Assembly (NCBI RefSeq): GCF_000717875.1
Contig: NZ_JOCT01000011.1
Location: 310,001 to 374,000 of the forward strand
DNA length: 64,000 bases
Direction of reading: 5' to 3'
Origin: Streptomyces sp. NRRL S-455
GTDB taxonomy: Bacteria > Actinomycetota > Actinomycetes > Streptomycetales > Streptomycetaceae
In this document: positions 25,438 through 37,238 of the stretch, piece by piece
Layout of the letters: every line of letters begins with the position of its first letter
Numbering within the stretch: the first letter of the stretch is position 1
Position numbers and translations under genes: made by a program
Notes under the pieces: model-generated
Seen by the model: the letters and a program-made list of their open reading frames with translations, nothing else
The model's database searches: none
Told to the model about the DNA's origin: nothing

Positions 25438-25938
25438 ATGACCAACCCGTACACCGGCCCGAACAACACCCCGTACCCCGCACCGCCCATGCCGCAGCCC
25501 GGCAGGCCGGCACCCCGCTGGGCCCGGAAGCGCTACGTACTGCCCGCGCTCGGGCTGGCCCTGTTCCTCGGTGTCGGTATAGGCGGCGGCGGTGGGGAGA
25601 CCACCGCCGACGCGAAGCCCGCGTCCGCCGCGCCACAGCCGACCGTCACGGTCACCGCGACGACCACGGCCACGGTCACCGCCACCCCGCTCGCCAAGGA
25701 GCCGGAGCCCGCCCCCACGGTCACCGCCACGAAGACCGTCAAGGTCACCACCACGGTCACGGCCCAGCCGGCCGGGGACGGCGGCTCCGACGACGGCGGC
25801 TCGGGCGGCTCCCAGGACGTCTACTACGGCAACTGCACCGAGGTCCGGGCCGCCGGTGCCGCCCCCATCCACCGGGGCGAACCCGGGTACGCCTCCCACC
25901 TGGACCGGGACAAGGACGGCGTCGCCTGCGACACGTGA
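25438..25938 (+). CDS. Excalibur calcium-binding domain membrane protein
   Basis: A 166-aa protein with a Pro-rich cytoplasmic N-terminus, one membrane helix (about residues 27-45), a Thr/Val-rich extracellular stalk made of VTVTATTTATVTAT-like repeats, and a C-terminal excalibur domain. The domain contains NCTEVRAAGAAPI and the DRDKDGVACD calcium loop. The start at 25438 is preferred because GGGGGG lies about 6 bases upstream. The domain is found in wall-associated actinobacterial and Bacillus proteins; the function is unknown. Confidence 0.85.
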   Translation: MTNPYTGPNNTPYPAPPMPQPGRPAPRWARKRYVLPALGLALFLGVGIGGGGGETTADAKPASAAPQPTVTVTATTTATVTATPLAKEPEPAPTVTATKTVKVTTTVTAQPAGDGGSDDGGSGGSQDVYYGNCTEVRAAGAAPIHRGEPGYASHLDRDKDGVACDT

Positions 25939-26031
25939 CCCCGGCGCGCCGGTGACCATCGGCGTGTGAAGGCCGTTCCACCGGTTGGGCAGCTCGTCCC
26001 GGGCTGCCCGGCCGACGGAAGGAACACCACC

Positions 26032-26550
26032 GTGGACACGACCGTGCCCGCCGCCGACACCGAGCGCGTGCTGCCGCGCGCCGAGTGGGTCAAGACACTG
26101 CCGCAGACCATCGTCGCGTCGTGTGTCCTGCTTCTCGACGCCGAGGACCGGATCCTGCTGCTGCGCTACGCCGAGGGTCTGCCCGCCGCCGGACTCTGGG
26201 GGCTGCCTGGCGGGATGCTCGACCACGGTGAGGATCCCGTCGGTGCCGCGAACCGGGAGCTGTACGAGGAGACCGGGATCGTGCTCGACCGCACGCCCCG
26301 GATCATCGGCTACGACCACCGGGCCGACGTGCAGGGCACGGGCCCGGTGATCGACTTCTACTTCTACGGCGGCCGTCTGCCGAGCGGTCTGTCCGTCCGG
26401 CGCAGCGCGGAGCACGACGACGACGGCCTGTTCGCCCTCGCCGACCTGGAGTCCACACGGTTGTCGACCCCGCTGCCGGCCCTCACCGCCCTGTATACGG
26501 CCGCGCTGGCCGAAACCGTCGTATGCCTGCGGGAAGGACGGCCCCAGTGA
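26032..26550 (+). CDS. Nudix hydrolase
   Basis: A 172-aa cytosolic enzyme. The Nudix box is complete: G-x5-E-x7-RELYEETGI within the run starting GGMLDHGEDP. Nudix enzymes cleave nucleoside diphosphates linked to another group; the substrate here is unknown. The GTG start has GGAAGGA 8 bases upstream. It overlaps the next gene by GTGA, so a serine hydrolase is cotranslated with it. Confidence 0.9.
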   Translation: MDTTVPAADTERVLPRAEWVKTLPQTIVASCVLLLDAEDRILLLRYAEGLPAAGLWGLPGGMLDHGEDPVGAANRELYEETGIVLDRTPRIIGYDHRADVQGTGPVIDFYFYGGRLPSGLSVRRSAEHDDDGLFALADLESTRLSTPLPALTALYTAALAETVVCLREGRPQ

Positions 26551-27722
26551 CCACACCCCGTCGCCTGGCAGCGGTCGTCGTCGCTTCCCTCCTGTCCCTG
26601 GCCCTGACCACACCCTCGTCCGGTACGGCGGCACCCACATTCCAGGACGAGGCCTCCGCCGCCCTGGACGCCACCCGGGCCGTCAGCCTGACCATCCGCG
26701 TCCGCGACGGGCGGCACACGGTGGAAGCCACTGCCGGAGAGGCCGTCCTCGGCAGCGGGCGGCCGGTGCCGAGCGGAGCGCGTTTCCGGGCCGCCAGCGT
26801 CACCAAGTCCTTCGTGGCCGCGACCGTCCTGCGGTTGGTCGCCGAGGGGCGCCTGTCCCTGACCGACACGGTGGAGCACTGGCTCCCCGGACGCGTCCGG
26901 GGGAACGGCAACGACGGCACCCGTATCACCGTCCGGCACCTGCTCCAGCACACCAGCGGCCTGCACGACCACGACTCCACCGAGCTGACGGGCAGAACCG
27001 CTCCGGACTTCGAACGGCACAGGTTCGACCGCATCGACCCCGAGCGGCTCGTCACCGCCGCGCTGGAGCACACCCCCGACTTCCCCCCTGCCGACCCCGA
27101 CGCCCCCGACCCCCGCTGGAGCTACTCCAACACCGGCTACCTCCTCCTGGGCGCCGTCATCGAGAAGGTGACGGGACGCCCCTGGGCCGAGGTGGTGCAC
27201 GACCGGATCGTCCGCCGTCTGGGCCTGCGCGGCACCCGGGTTCCCGGGGACGACCCGTATCTGCCGAAGCCCCATGCGCACACCTACCACCGGTTCGAAG
27301 GGTCCGACCGCTGGACCGACACCACCACCCGCAACATGTCCTGGGCCGGCCCCGCCGGCGCTCTGGTCGCCACCTCCCGCGACCTGGACCGGTTCTTCAC
27401 GGCCCTGCTCGCCGGGGAGCTGCTGCCGCCGCGTGAGCTCGCCGCGATGCGCACCACCGTCCCCACCAACGAGGAGCACCAGCAGTTCACGCCCGGGATG
27501 CGCTACGGCCTCGGTCTGATGCAGCAGCCGCTGTCGTGCGGCGGCAGCCGCTGGGGTCATCACGGTGACCTCGAAGGGACCTTCGTCAGAACGGGCTTCA
27601 CCGCCGACGGCAGACGGTCGGTGGTGGTCACGGTCAGCGGCCGCACCACGGACGACACGCGGCTCCTCGCCACGGAGAAGGCCCTGCAGGAGCTCATCGA
27701 CCGGCTGTTGTGCCGCCGGTGA
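26547..27722 (+). CDS. Secreted serine hydrolase, class C beta-lactamase/DD-peptidase family
   Basis: A 391-aa exported protein with a signal peptide ending near SSGTAAPT (residue 30). Catalytic motifs are SVTK (Ser/Lys nucleophile pair, about residue 85), YSN (about residue 195) and HHGDLEGT in place of KTG near residue 340. This fits the penicillin-binding serine hydrolase family (D-alanyl-D-alanine carboxypeptidase, esterase or class C beta-lactamase). It is coupled to the Nudix gene and ends 7 bp from the convergent next stop. Substrate not predictable. Confidence 0.88.
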   Translation: MTTPRRLAAVVVASLLSLALTTPSSGTAAPTFQDEASAALDATRAVSLTIRVRDGRHTVEATAGEAVLGSGRPVPSGARFRAASVTKSFVAATVLRLVAEGRLSLTDTVEHWLPGRVRGNGNDGTRITVRHLLQHTSGLHDHDSTELTGRTAPDFERHRFDRIDPERLVTAALEHTPDFPPADPDAPDPRWSYSNTGYLLLGAVIEKVTGRPWAEVVHDRIVRRLGLRGTRVPGDDPYLPKPHAHTYHRFEGSDRWTDTTTRNMSWAGPAGALVATSRDLDRFFTALLAGELLPPRELAAMRTTVPTNEEHQQFTPGMRYGLGLMQQPLSCGGSRWGHHGDLEGTFVRTGFTADGRRSVVVTVSGRTTDDTRLLATEKALQELIDRLLCRR

Positions 27723-27729
27723 CCACCGC

Positions 27730-29061
27730 TCAGGAGAGAAGGTCCACGGCCCGCACCCGGTCCTGATGGATCAGCACGTCGAAGCAGCGGCCCAGCGCGA
27801 TGTCGAACCAGTTCCGCTCCTCCGGATAGGAGGTACCGACGCTGCGCGTGGGCCGGGCCGCGGCGAGCCAGCGGCGGGCCGCTCCCGGGGCGGTCCTCAG
27901 GTCCATGACGTAACGGCCGTACCGCACCTGGTCCAGCGTGTGCTCGTTGCTGTCGGTGCGCGGCGGGCCGACCGTGTGGGTGAGCATGTGCGTCTCCTCC
28001 GGGTCGGTGGCCTTGAACGAGCCCTGGCCGAAGGTGAGGGCGACGCCGACATAGCCGCTGCCGAGCCGGTCCCGCAGGAACGCGCCCTGCGTCCTGGGCA
28101 GCTTCCGCGGATCCTCGGGGACGTAGCCGATGTGGTTGTTGTGGCCGGCCAGCAGGATCCGGTGCCCGGTGTGCTCGCGCCACCAGACGATGTTGTCCGC
28201 CATGACCTCGTCCCGCCGGCGCATGGCCTCGGCGACCTGCTGCGGATCCGCGAAGTCGAAGCCGTAGCCGGTGGCCGTCTGGTCGATCACCGTGGCGTGC
28301 CGCAGCACCTCGGCGTACTCCCGCCGCCCTGCCTCGCCCCTCGGCTCCAGTGACTCCAGCAGCTCCAGGGCACGTCCGGTCCGGGACGCCATCTCCTGCC
28401 GTTCGGACAGCGGCCGGGTCAGATACGACTTCTGGTACTCGCCGGAGGGGACGGCCGGCCGCAGCCCCCGGTACAGCGTCTCGATCCGTGCCACGAGGTC
28501 CGGCCGGACCCGTCCCACGTACGCCGTCACCCGGTCGTACAGCTCCGGCCCGGTGTACCCCCAGTCGTCGCCCATGAAGCGGACCGGGTCCCGCGGATGC
28601 CGGCGGTTGTACTCCCGCATCCACTCCACCAGCCGCAGGTTCTCGGCGGTGGCGTTCAGCGCGTACGTGTACTGGAAGTCCTCCCGCATGATGCGCTCGG
28701 GGTCGCCCTTGCCGTGCACGACGTACTCGTCGAGACGCACGCCGGTGCTCCAGGCCGTCTCCAGCGCGAAGGTCCGGAAGCCCCGCCGCTCCACCAGGTA
28801 CCGGAACACCCGTTCCTTCACGGCGAGGAACTCGTGCGAGCCGTGCGTGGCCTCCCCCATCCCCACCACGACCGCGTCCCCGACCGCCCTGCCGACCGGC
28901 CGCAGGTCCCTCACGTCACCACCGGGTTCAGCGGTACGCAACGGACTCGCGGCCCGCTCCAGAGCCGGCACGACGGGGCCCTCGGCGGCGGTGGCCGCGG
29001 GGACGGGGGCGAGGAGGGACGACGCCACAACGAGGAAGCCCAAAAGGCGCAGAGACGGCAT
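27730..29061 (-). CDS. Erythromycin esterase-like secreted protein
   Basis: A 443-aa protein of the erythromycin esterase/succinoglycan biosynthesis protein family. A signal peptide (RLLGFLVVASSLLAPVPAATAA) implies export, unusual for a macrolide-inactivating enzyme. Family motifs are VVGMGEATHGSHEF with catalytic Glu and His, FALETAW, and LLAGHNNHIGYVPED. The start at 29061 lacks a strong Shine-Dalgarno sequence and an upstream in-frame start is possible. Convergent with the serine hydrolase. Substrate unknown. Confidence 0.85.
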   Translation of the reverse strand: MPSLRLLGFLVVASSLLAPVPAATAAEGPVVPALERAASPLRTAEPGGDVRDLRPVGRAVGDAVVVGMGEATHGSHEFLAVKERVFRYLVERRGFRTFALETAWSTGVRLDEYVVHGKGDPERIMREDFQYTYALNATAENLRLVEWMREYNRRHPRDPVRFMGDDWGYTGPELYDRVTAYVGRVRPDLVARIETLYRGLRPAVPSGEYQKSYLTRPLSERQEMASRTGRALELLESLEPRGEAGRREYAEVLRHATVIDQTATGYGFDFADPQQVAEAMRRRDEVMADNIVWWREHTGHRILLAGHNNHIGYVPEDPRKLPRTQGAFLRDRLGSGYVGVALTFGQGSFKATDPEETHMLTHTVGPPRTDSNEHTLDQVRYGRYVMDLRTAPGAARRWLAAARPTRSVGTSYPEERNWFDIALGRCFDVLIHQDRVRAVDLLS

Positions 29062-29135
29062 GTTCGCATCAGTGCCCGGGGCCCGGCGCCCCCGAACGCG
29101 CCCCCACCCGAACGGATCGCCGGAGAGCACGGAGC

Positions 29136-29167
29136 GGGGGCGGCACCTCCGCACAGGTGCCGCCCCC
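29136..29167 (-). terminator. Terminator hairpin downstream of ppdK
   Basis: Arms GGGGGCGGCACCT and AGGTGCCGCCCCC (13 bases each, perfect) with a 6-base loop lie about 95 bases beyond the ppdK stop and before the erythromycin-esterase-like gene on the same strand. It should separate the two transcription units. Confidence 0.75.
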
Positions 29168-29262
29168 TCTTCTCCGTGCACCGGAGCCGCCGCGATCGGT
29201 GAGGGTGGTCGGGGACCGCCGACGGCTCCGGGTTCTTGAGCGGCCCTGTACGGGCCACGGGT

Positions 29263-32010
<2,748 letters not shown>

Positions 32011-32415
32011 GGGTCTCGACTCCTCGAGGACGCGGTGGCTGCCCTGACGGCCAGGAACATACCCAGATCAAAGGCGTCTGGGTACGTCCACTTGTGCGTC
32101 ATGCGCCTGTAACCACTCGTCCGCCAGTGGATTGAAAGTCAAGGCTCGGCAAGCGATCACAGCCGCATGTTTTCACTTCTTGAACGCAAGAACCTTCCTG
32201 AGCTCTTCGATCGCTCACATGAGCGGGGTTCCTGCACGATTGATTTCGTTCGATGAACGATCAAAGCGTGGCACTCAGTGCCACCCTTTGGAGAAGTGCA
32301 GCCGCTCAAGATCCGCTCATCTGAGCGCAGCCCTTATCAAGGGTGGCGAGAATCACGCTGCCACAGCGGGCCGGATTTCACCATGCGGACGGGTTCCGGG
32401 GCCGAAACGCGCCCG
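32011..32415. promoter_or_regulatory. ppdK upstream region with three palindromes
   Basis: No gene is seen in this 405-bp gap; it is AT-richer than its neighbours. Three palindromes stand out: CGCTCACATGAGCG (32212-32225), GTGGCACTCAGTGCCAC (32268-32284) and CGCTCATCTGAGCG (32314-32327). The outer two share arms CGCTCA/TGAGCG with a 2-base centre and lie exactly 102 bases apart. They are placed upstream of ppdK (start 32010) and after the end of the ROK gene (32416), so they probably regulate ppdK or encode structured leader RNA. Confidence 0.6.
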
Positions 32416-33618
32416 TCACACGCCGAGTGCGCGCAGCCGCTCCTCGGCCCGCTCCGGGGCGTACAGATGCTCCACGACCATCGCACCGGCCCCCACCAGC
32501 CCGGCTCGCTCGCCGAGCCGTGACGTCACGACGTCCAGGTGGGCGGTGGAGCGGGGCAGGGCCCGCTGGTAGAGCAGTTCACGCACGCCGGTGAGGAAGG
32601 GAGTTCCGGCCAGATCCCCGGCGATCATCAGCACGCCCGGATTGAGGAGGGTCACCACGGTCGCCAGCACGTCCCCGACCCGCCGCCCGGCCTCCCGGGC
32701 GAGGCCGACCGCCTCGGGATGCCCGGACGCCAGCAGGTCCCGCACGTCCGAGCCGGACGCCGCCGGCACCCCGGCCTCCGCGAGCCGCCGGGCCACCGCG
32801 CCACCGCTCGCGACGGCGGCCAGACAGCCGTACGAACCGCACCGGCACAGCGCCTGGGCGCCCTCCGGCACCCGGATGTGCCCGATGTCCCCGGCGCCGC
32901 CGTCGATGCCCCGGAACACCGAGCCGCCGACCACGACACCGGCGCCGATGCCGGTGGACACCTTCACCAGCACGAAGGCGGAGCAGTCGGGGTAGCCGGT
33001 GCGCTGTTCGCCGTACGCCATGAGGTTGGCGTCGTTGTCCACCAGCACCGGCACGGCGTCGGCGCCCGTGTGCGCGGCGAGCGCCCCGGCCAGCCTGCCC
33101 CTGATGTCGTAGCCGTCCCAGCCGGGCATGATCGGCGGCTGGACGACACGCCCGGTCTCGGTGTCGACCGGGCCGGGCACCGCGAGACCGATCCCGCACA
33201 CCATCTGCGCTCCGTGCCCGGCTTTCTCCAGCAGCTCGGCGAACCAGCGGCCGAGCTCGCCGAGCACGACGTCCGGGCCGTCCTCGACGAGAAGGACGCC
33301 GGAGTGCTCGGCGAGGATCTCGCCGCTCAGCGACAGCACGGCGGCGCGGGCGTGCCGGGTGTCGAGGTCGGCGGCCAGCACGACCGCGTGCTCGTCGTCG
33401 AACTCCAGGGTGATGGAGGGGCGTCCGCCCAACGGGGAGTCCACCGGCCCACCGGCGCCCTCGCGCAGCCAGCCCGCGCGGAAGAGCCGGTCGAGCCGTT
33501 GCCCGACGGTGGCCCGGGACAGTCCGGTCGCCTGCTGAAGGGCGCCCCGGGTCACGGCGCGGCGACTGCGCACCAGTTCGAGCAGTTCGCCGGCGCTTGC
33601 CTGAACACGTCCCGTCAT
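32416..33618 (-). CDS. ROK-family repressor/kinase
   Basis: A 400-aa protein. The N-terminal winged helix (about residues 6-60; VTRGALQQATGLSRATVGQRL) precedes a ROK sugar-kinase-like fold with LAVPGPVD, VLVDNDANL and the zinc motif CRCGSYGC (about residue 253). The DNA-binding part indicates a sugar-responsive repressor rather than a plain glucokinase. ATG 33618 has AGGGGG 7 bases upstream. It is divergent from the glycoside hydrolase operon, its likely target. The inducer is unknown. Confidence 0.92.
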   Translation of the reverse strand: MTGRVQASAGELLELVRSRRAVTRGALQQATGLSRATVGQRLDRLFRAGWLREGAGGPVDSPLGGRPSITLEFDDEHAVVLAADLDTRHARAAVLSLSGEILAEHSGVLLVEDGPDVVLGELGRWFAELLEKAGHGAQMVCGIGLAVPGPVDTETGRVVQPPIMPGWDGYDIRGRLAGALAAHTGADAVPVLVDNDANLMAYGEQRTGYPDCSAFVLVKVSTGIGAGVVVGGSVFRGIDGGAGDIGHIRVPEGAQALCRCGSYGCLAAVASGGAVARRLAEAGVPAASGSDVRDLLASGHPEAVGLAREAGRRVGDVLATVVTLLNPGVLMIAGDLAGTPFLTGVRELLYQRALPRSTAHLDVVTSRLGERAGLVGAGAMVVEHLYAPERAEERLRALGV

Positions 33619-33662
33619 GCGCACCCCCTTGTGTTTCCCAACCCTGCATTACATATTGGGTT

Positions 33663-33692
33663 TTGCGTGTTAAATAGACGTAACCCTACGGT
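33663..33692 (+). promoter_or_regulatory. Candidate promoter of glycoside hydrolase operon
   Basis: TTGCGT (33663-33668) and TACGGT (33687-33692) are separated by 18 bases in an AT-rich strip. CCCAA and TTGGG arms (33637-33660) lie immediately upstream and could be a ROK operator. The start codon follows at 33739. Confidence 0.4.
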
Positions 33693-33738
33693 AGCCCTTG
33701 CCGAACTGGTCGGCCGTACGTCTTTGGGAGAGCCCCGA

Positions 33739-35151
33739 GTGGATCGCATCGCCCAGCTCACCGCGCGTCCCGGCGGGCGCGAGATCGCATACGATCCGGC
33801 CGCCGCGCCGTCGTCCCTGCAGGTCAGGGCAGCGCAGGTGCTGGAGAGCAACTGGACGGGCAAGTCCACCGTGCCCTCGCGCAGCCTGTATCCGCACCAG
33901 TGGTCCTGGGACTCGGCGTTCATCGCGATCGGCCTGCGCCACCTCTCGCCGTCAAGGGCGCAGACGGAGCTGGAGACGCTGCTGGCGGCCCAGTGGGCGG
34001 ACGGGCGGATCCCGCACATCGTCTTCAACCCCTCCGTCCCGCTCGACGCGTACTTCCCGAGCCCCGACTTCTGGCGCTCCTCGACCGCGGGACGCGCCGC
34101 GGGTGCCCCGCGCACCGTACAGACCTCCGGGATCGTGCAGCCACCGGTGCACGCGCTGGCCGCCTGGCTGGTCCACCTCGCCGACCCGGGTCTGTCCCGG
34201 GCGCGCGGCTTCCTCACCCGGGCGTATCCCCGGCTCGCGGCCTGGCATCGTTACTTGCTGCACCGGCGCGACCTGGGCGGCGGCGGGCTGGTGTCCGTCG
34301 TGCACCCCTGGGAACAGGGTATGGACAACAGCCCCTGCTGGGACCGCCCGCTGTCCCGGGTCACCCCGGCCCCCGCCCGCTCCTTCCGCCGCGCCGACCT
34401 CGACCACGGCTCCCCCGAGGACCGGCCGACGGACCTGGACTACGGGCGGTACGTGCGGCTCGCGGCGGACTACCGCGACCGGGGATACGCCGACGGCCCC
34501 GGGGACTTCGCCGTGGAGGACCCGGCGTTCAACGCCCTGCTCATCGCCTCCGAGTACGCCCTGGACGGGATCGCGCACGAGCTGGGCGTGGCGGACCCGG
34601 GTCCGCGGGACCGCGCCGAGCGGCTGACCGCCACCCTCGTGGAGCGGCTGTGGGACCCGGCCGCGGGGATGTTCCTGTGCCGGGACGTGCGCGCCGGGGA
34701 GCTCATCCCCGAGCGCGGTGTCACCGGCCTCGTCCCCCTGCTGCTGCCGGCCCTCCCCCGCGACCTCGCCACCACCCTGGTCCGCACGGTCTGCGGCCCG
34801 CACTTCGGCCTCGGCGGCACGACCCGCCTGGTGCCCAGCTACGACCTGCTCGGCGAGGCCTTCGACCCGCACCGCTACTGGCGCGGCCCGGCCTGGTTCA
34901 ACACCGGCTGGCTGCTGGAGCGCGGGTTGCGGCTGCACGGCGAGCGCGGCCGGGCCGACGCCCTGCGCAAGGGCATCCTGCACGCCGCCGGCGCCTCCGG
35001 CTTCGCGGAGTACGTCGACCCGTACACGGCACAGGCCTGCGGCGCCACCGGCTTCGGCTGGACCGCCGCGCTCACGCTCGACCTGCTGCACGACCGGCCC
35101 GCAGGGGACAGAAACCGCGTCACGGCGATCAAGGGAGGGGACCGGGGATGA
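33739..35151 (+). CDS. MGH1/GH63-like (alpha/alpha)6-barrel glycosidase
   Basis: A 470-aa cytosolic enzyme starting at GTG behind TTTGGGAG. YPHQWSWDSAFIAIGL, DGRIPHIVFNP, HPWEQGMDNSPCWD and YWRGPAWFNTGWLL are typical of the mannosylglycerate hydrolase/trehalase/GH63-type barrel; the Asp of WEQGMDNS and late acidic residues are candidate catalytic groups. It is first gene of a two-gene operon overlapping the next by ATGA, under probable ROK control. Substrate unknown; alpha-glucosidic or mannosyl compounds are likely. Confidence 0.8.
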   Translation: MDRIAQLTARPGGREIAYDPAAAPSSLQVRAAQVLESNWTGKSTVPSRSLYPHQWSWDSAFIAIGLRHLSPSRAQTELETLLAAQWADGRIPHIVFNPSVPLDAYFPSPDFWRSSTAGRAAGAPRTVQTSGIVQPPVHALAAWLVHLADPGLSRARGFLTRAYPRLAAWHRYLLHRRDLGGGGLVSVVHPWEQGMDNSPCWDRPLSRVTPAPARSFRRADLDHGSPEDRPTDLDYGRYVRLAADYRDRGYADGPGDFAVEDPAFNALLIASEYALDGIAHELGVADPGPRDRAERLTATLVERLWDPAAGMFLCRDVRAGELIPERGVTGLVPLLLPALPRDLATTLVRTVCGPHFGLGGTTRLVPSYDLLGEAFDPHRYWRGPAWFNTGWLLERGLRLHGERGRADALRKGILHAAGASGFAEYVDPYTAQACGATGFGWTAALTLDLLHDRPAGDRNRVTAIKGGDRG

Positions 35152-37085
35152 CGGACCGGCATCATCTGCTCGTGCACGGCGGGACGTTCGCCGCCGTCGG
35201 CGACCGAGGCGACATCAGCGGCTACCGGGGCGGCAGCGCCCCGGACGGCATGTTCGTACGGGACGCACGGCATCTGAGCCGCTGGCAGCTCACCGTCGAC
35301 GGCGCCGTGCCCGAGACGCTCACACCGGTGGCCGACGGGGACACCGCGGCGTGCGTCCTCGTCCCGCGCGGCGGCCGCGACGAGCCGCCCGCGTACACGC
35401 TCTTCCGCGAACAGGCCGTCGGCGACTCCTCGTTCGTCGAGGCGCTGCGTGTCACCAGCAACCGTCCCGTACCGACGACGGTCCGGCTCGCGGTCACCGC
35501 CGACGCCGACTTCACCGACCAGTTCGAGCTGCGCTCCGACCACCGCACCTACACCAAGCCCGGCGCCGTCCGCTCCCGCCGGGTCCTCGGGCACGGCGTG
35601 GAGTTCACCTACCGGCGCGGCGAGTGGCGGTCCGTGACGACCGTGACGGCCGAACCGCGGCCGGACGCCGTGGAGGAGACCGGCACCGGCGCCCGCCGCC
35701 TGGTGTGGACCCTGGACCTCGAACCGCACGGCACCGCCGAGCTGGTGCTGCGGGTCATCGCCCGCCCGCACGGCGACAAGCGCGCCCTGCGCGTGCCCCG
35801 CTCCCCCGCCGCACTCCGCGAACAGCTCCTCGCCCGGGAGGGCGATTTCATGGAGGGTGTGGCTTTCCCGAGCGGCCGGCCGGAGCTGGCCGCGGCCTGC
35901 GCCCGGGGCCTCGCCGACCTCGCCGCGCTCCAGGTCCCGGCGACCGGCCCGGACGGCGAGGAACTGCGCGTCCCCGCGGCCGGCGCCCCCTGGTTCCAGA
36001 CCCTGCTGGGCCGGGACGCCCTGCTGACCTCGCTGTTCGCGCTGCCCTACCGGCCACGGCTGGCCGCCGCCACGCTGCCCGCGCTCGCCGCGACCCAGGC
36101 CACGGACTCCACCGTCAGCGAGGTCGCCCAGCCGGGCAAGATCGTGCACGAGGTACGGCACGGCGAACTGGCGCACTTCGGTCAGGTCCCCTACGCCCGC
36201 TACTACGGCTCCGTCGACGCCACGCCCCTGTTCCTCGTGCTCCTCGGCGCCTATGCGGAACAGACCGGCGACACCGCCCTGGCCCGCCGCCTCGAACCCC
36301 ACGCCCGCGCCGCGGTCGGCTGGATGCTCGACCACGGCGGCCTGACCTCGCGCGGCTACCTCGTCTACCGCGCCGACCAGGGCGGCCTCGCCAACCAGAA
36401 CTGGAAGGACTCCCCCGGAGCGATCTGCTCCGCCGAAGGCACCCGCCCGCACGGCCCGGTGACCGCCGCGGGCGCCCAGGGGTACGCGTACGACGCGCTG
36501 CGCCGCACGGCGTGGCTCGCGCGCACGGTGTGGCAGGACGGCACGTACGCGGACCTGCTGGAGCAGGCGGCCGGTGACCTGCGCGACCGTTTCCAGCGGG
36601 ACTTCTGGATGCCGGAGCACTCCTTCCCGGCACTCGCGCTGGACGGCCGGGGCGACCAGGTCGACGCCCTCGCCTCCGACGCCGGTCACCTGTTGTGGTC
36701 GGGCCTGCTGGACAAGGAGTACGGCGAACAGGTCGGCCGGCGTCTGCTGGAGCCGGACTTCTTCTCCGGCTGGGGCGTGCGCACCCTGGCCGCCGGCCAG
36801 CCTGCCTACCACCCGCTCTCCTACCACCGCGGCTCGGTCTGGCCGCACGACAACGCGCTGATCGCACTGGGCCTGGCCCGCTACGGACTGCATGACGAGG
36901 CGCGTGCGATCGCGGGCGGCCTGGTCGACGCGGCCGCCGCGACCGGCCACCGGCTGCCGGAGGTCCTCGCGGGCTACGGCCGCGACACCCACCCGGAGCC
37001 GGTGCCGTACCCGCACGCGTGCGTGCGCGAATCCCGGTCGGCCTCGGCCCCGTTGGCGCTGCTCACCGCGGTCGGCGGCATCTGA
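35148..37085 (+). CDS. Glycogen debranching-type amylo-alpha-1,6-glucosidase
   Basis: A 645-aa enzyme. The N-terminal beta-sandwich of debranching enzymes (GDE_N_bis type) begins at HGGTFAAVGDRGDI and includes DGMFVRDARHLSRW. The C-terminal (alpha/alpha)6 barrel has WFQTLLGRDALLTSL, GLANQNWKDSPGA and YHRGSVWPHDNALIA. AAGGGAGGGG precedes the ATG, which overlaps the upstream stop. It likely trims branched oligosaccharides together with its operon partner. Confidence 0.87.
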   Translation: MTDRHHLLVHGGTFAAVGDRGDISGYRGGSAPDGMFVRDARHLSRWQLTVDGAVPETLTPVADGDTAACVLVPRGGRDEPPAYTLFREQAVGDSSFVEALRVTSNRPVPTTVRLAVTADADFTDQFELRSDHRTYTKPGAVRSRRVLGHGVEFTYRRGEWRSVTTVTAEPRPDAVEETGTGARRLVWTLDLEPHGTAELVLRVIARPHGDKRALRVPRSPAALREQLLAREGDFMEGVAFPSGRPELAAACARGLADLAALQVPATGPDGEELRVPAAGAPWFQTLLGRDALLTSLFALPYRPRLAAATLPALAATQATDSTVSEVAQPGKIVHEVRHGELAHFGQVPYARYYGSVDATPLFLVLLGAYAEQTGDTALARRLEPHARAAVGWMLDHGGLTSRGYLVYRADQGGLANQNWKDSPGAICSAEGTRPHGPVTAAGAQGYAYDALRRTAWLARTVWQDGTYADLLEQAAGDLRDRFQRDFWMPEHSFPALALDGRGDQVDALASDAGHLLWSGLLDKEYGEQVGRRLLEPDFFSGWGVRTLAAGQPAYHPLSYHRGSVWPHDNALIALGLARYGLHDEARAIAGGLVDAAAATGHRLPEVLAGYGRDTHPEPVPYPHACVRESRSASAPLALLTAVGGI

Positions 37086-37238
37086 GGCCCGGTTGGCCCG
37101 GCGTTTGCCGGGTGTTTGCCGAGCGCTGGCCCGGCGGGCTGAACACACCTGGTGCACGCCCCGTACGGAACTGAGGCGGACCCGTACCCCCACGCGGGTC
37201 CGCCACCTCACCGGGTTTCGCACGGGAAGGACCTCCGG

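Noticed and set aside
27730..29061. Calling the erythromycin-esterase-like gene a resistance determinant
   Set aside because: The product has a signal peptide and no macrolide context; only the family can be claimed.
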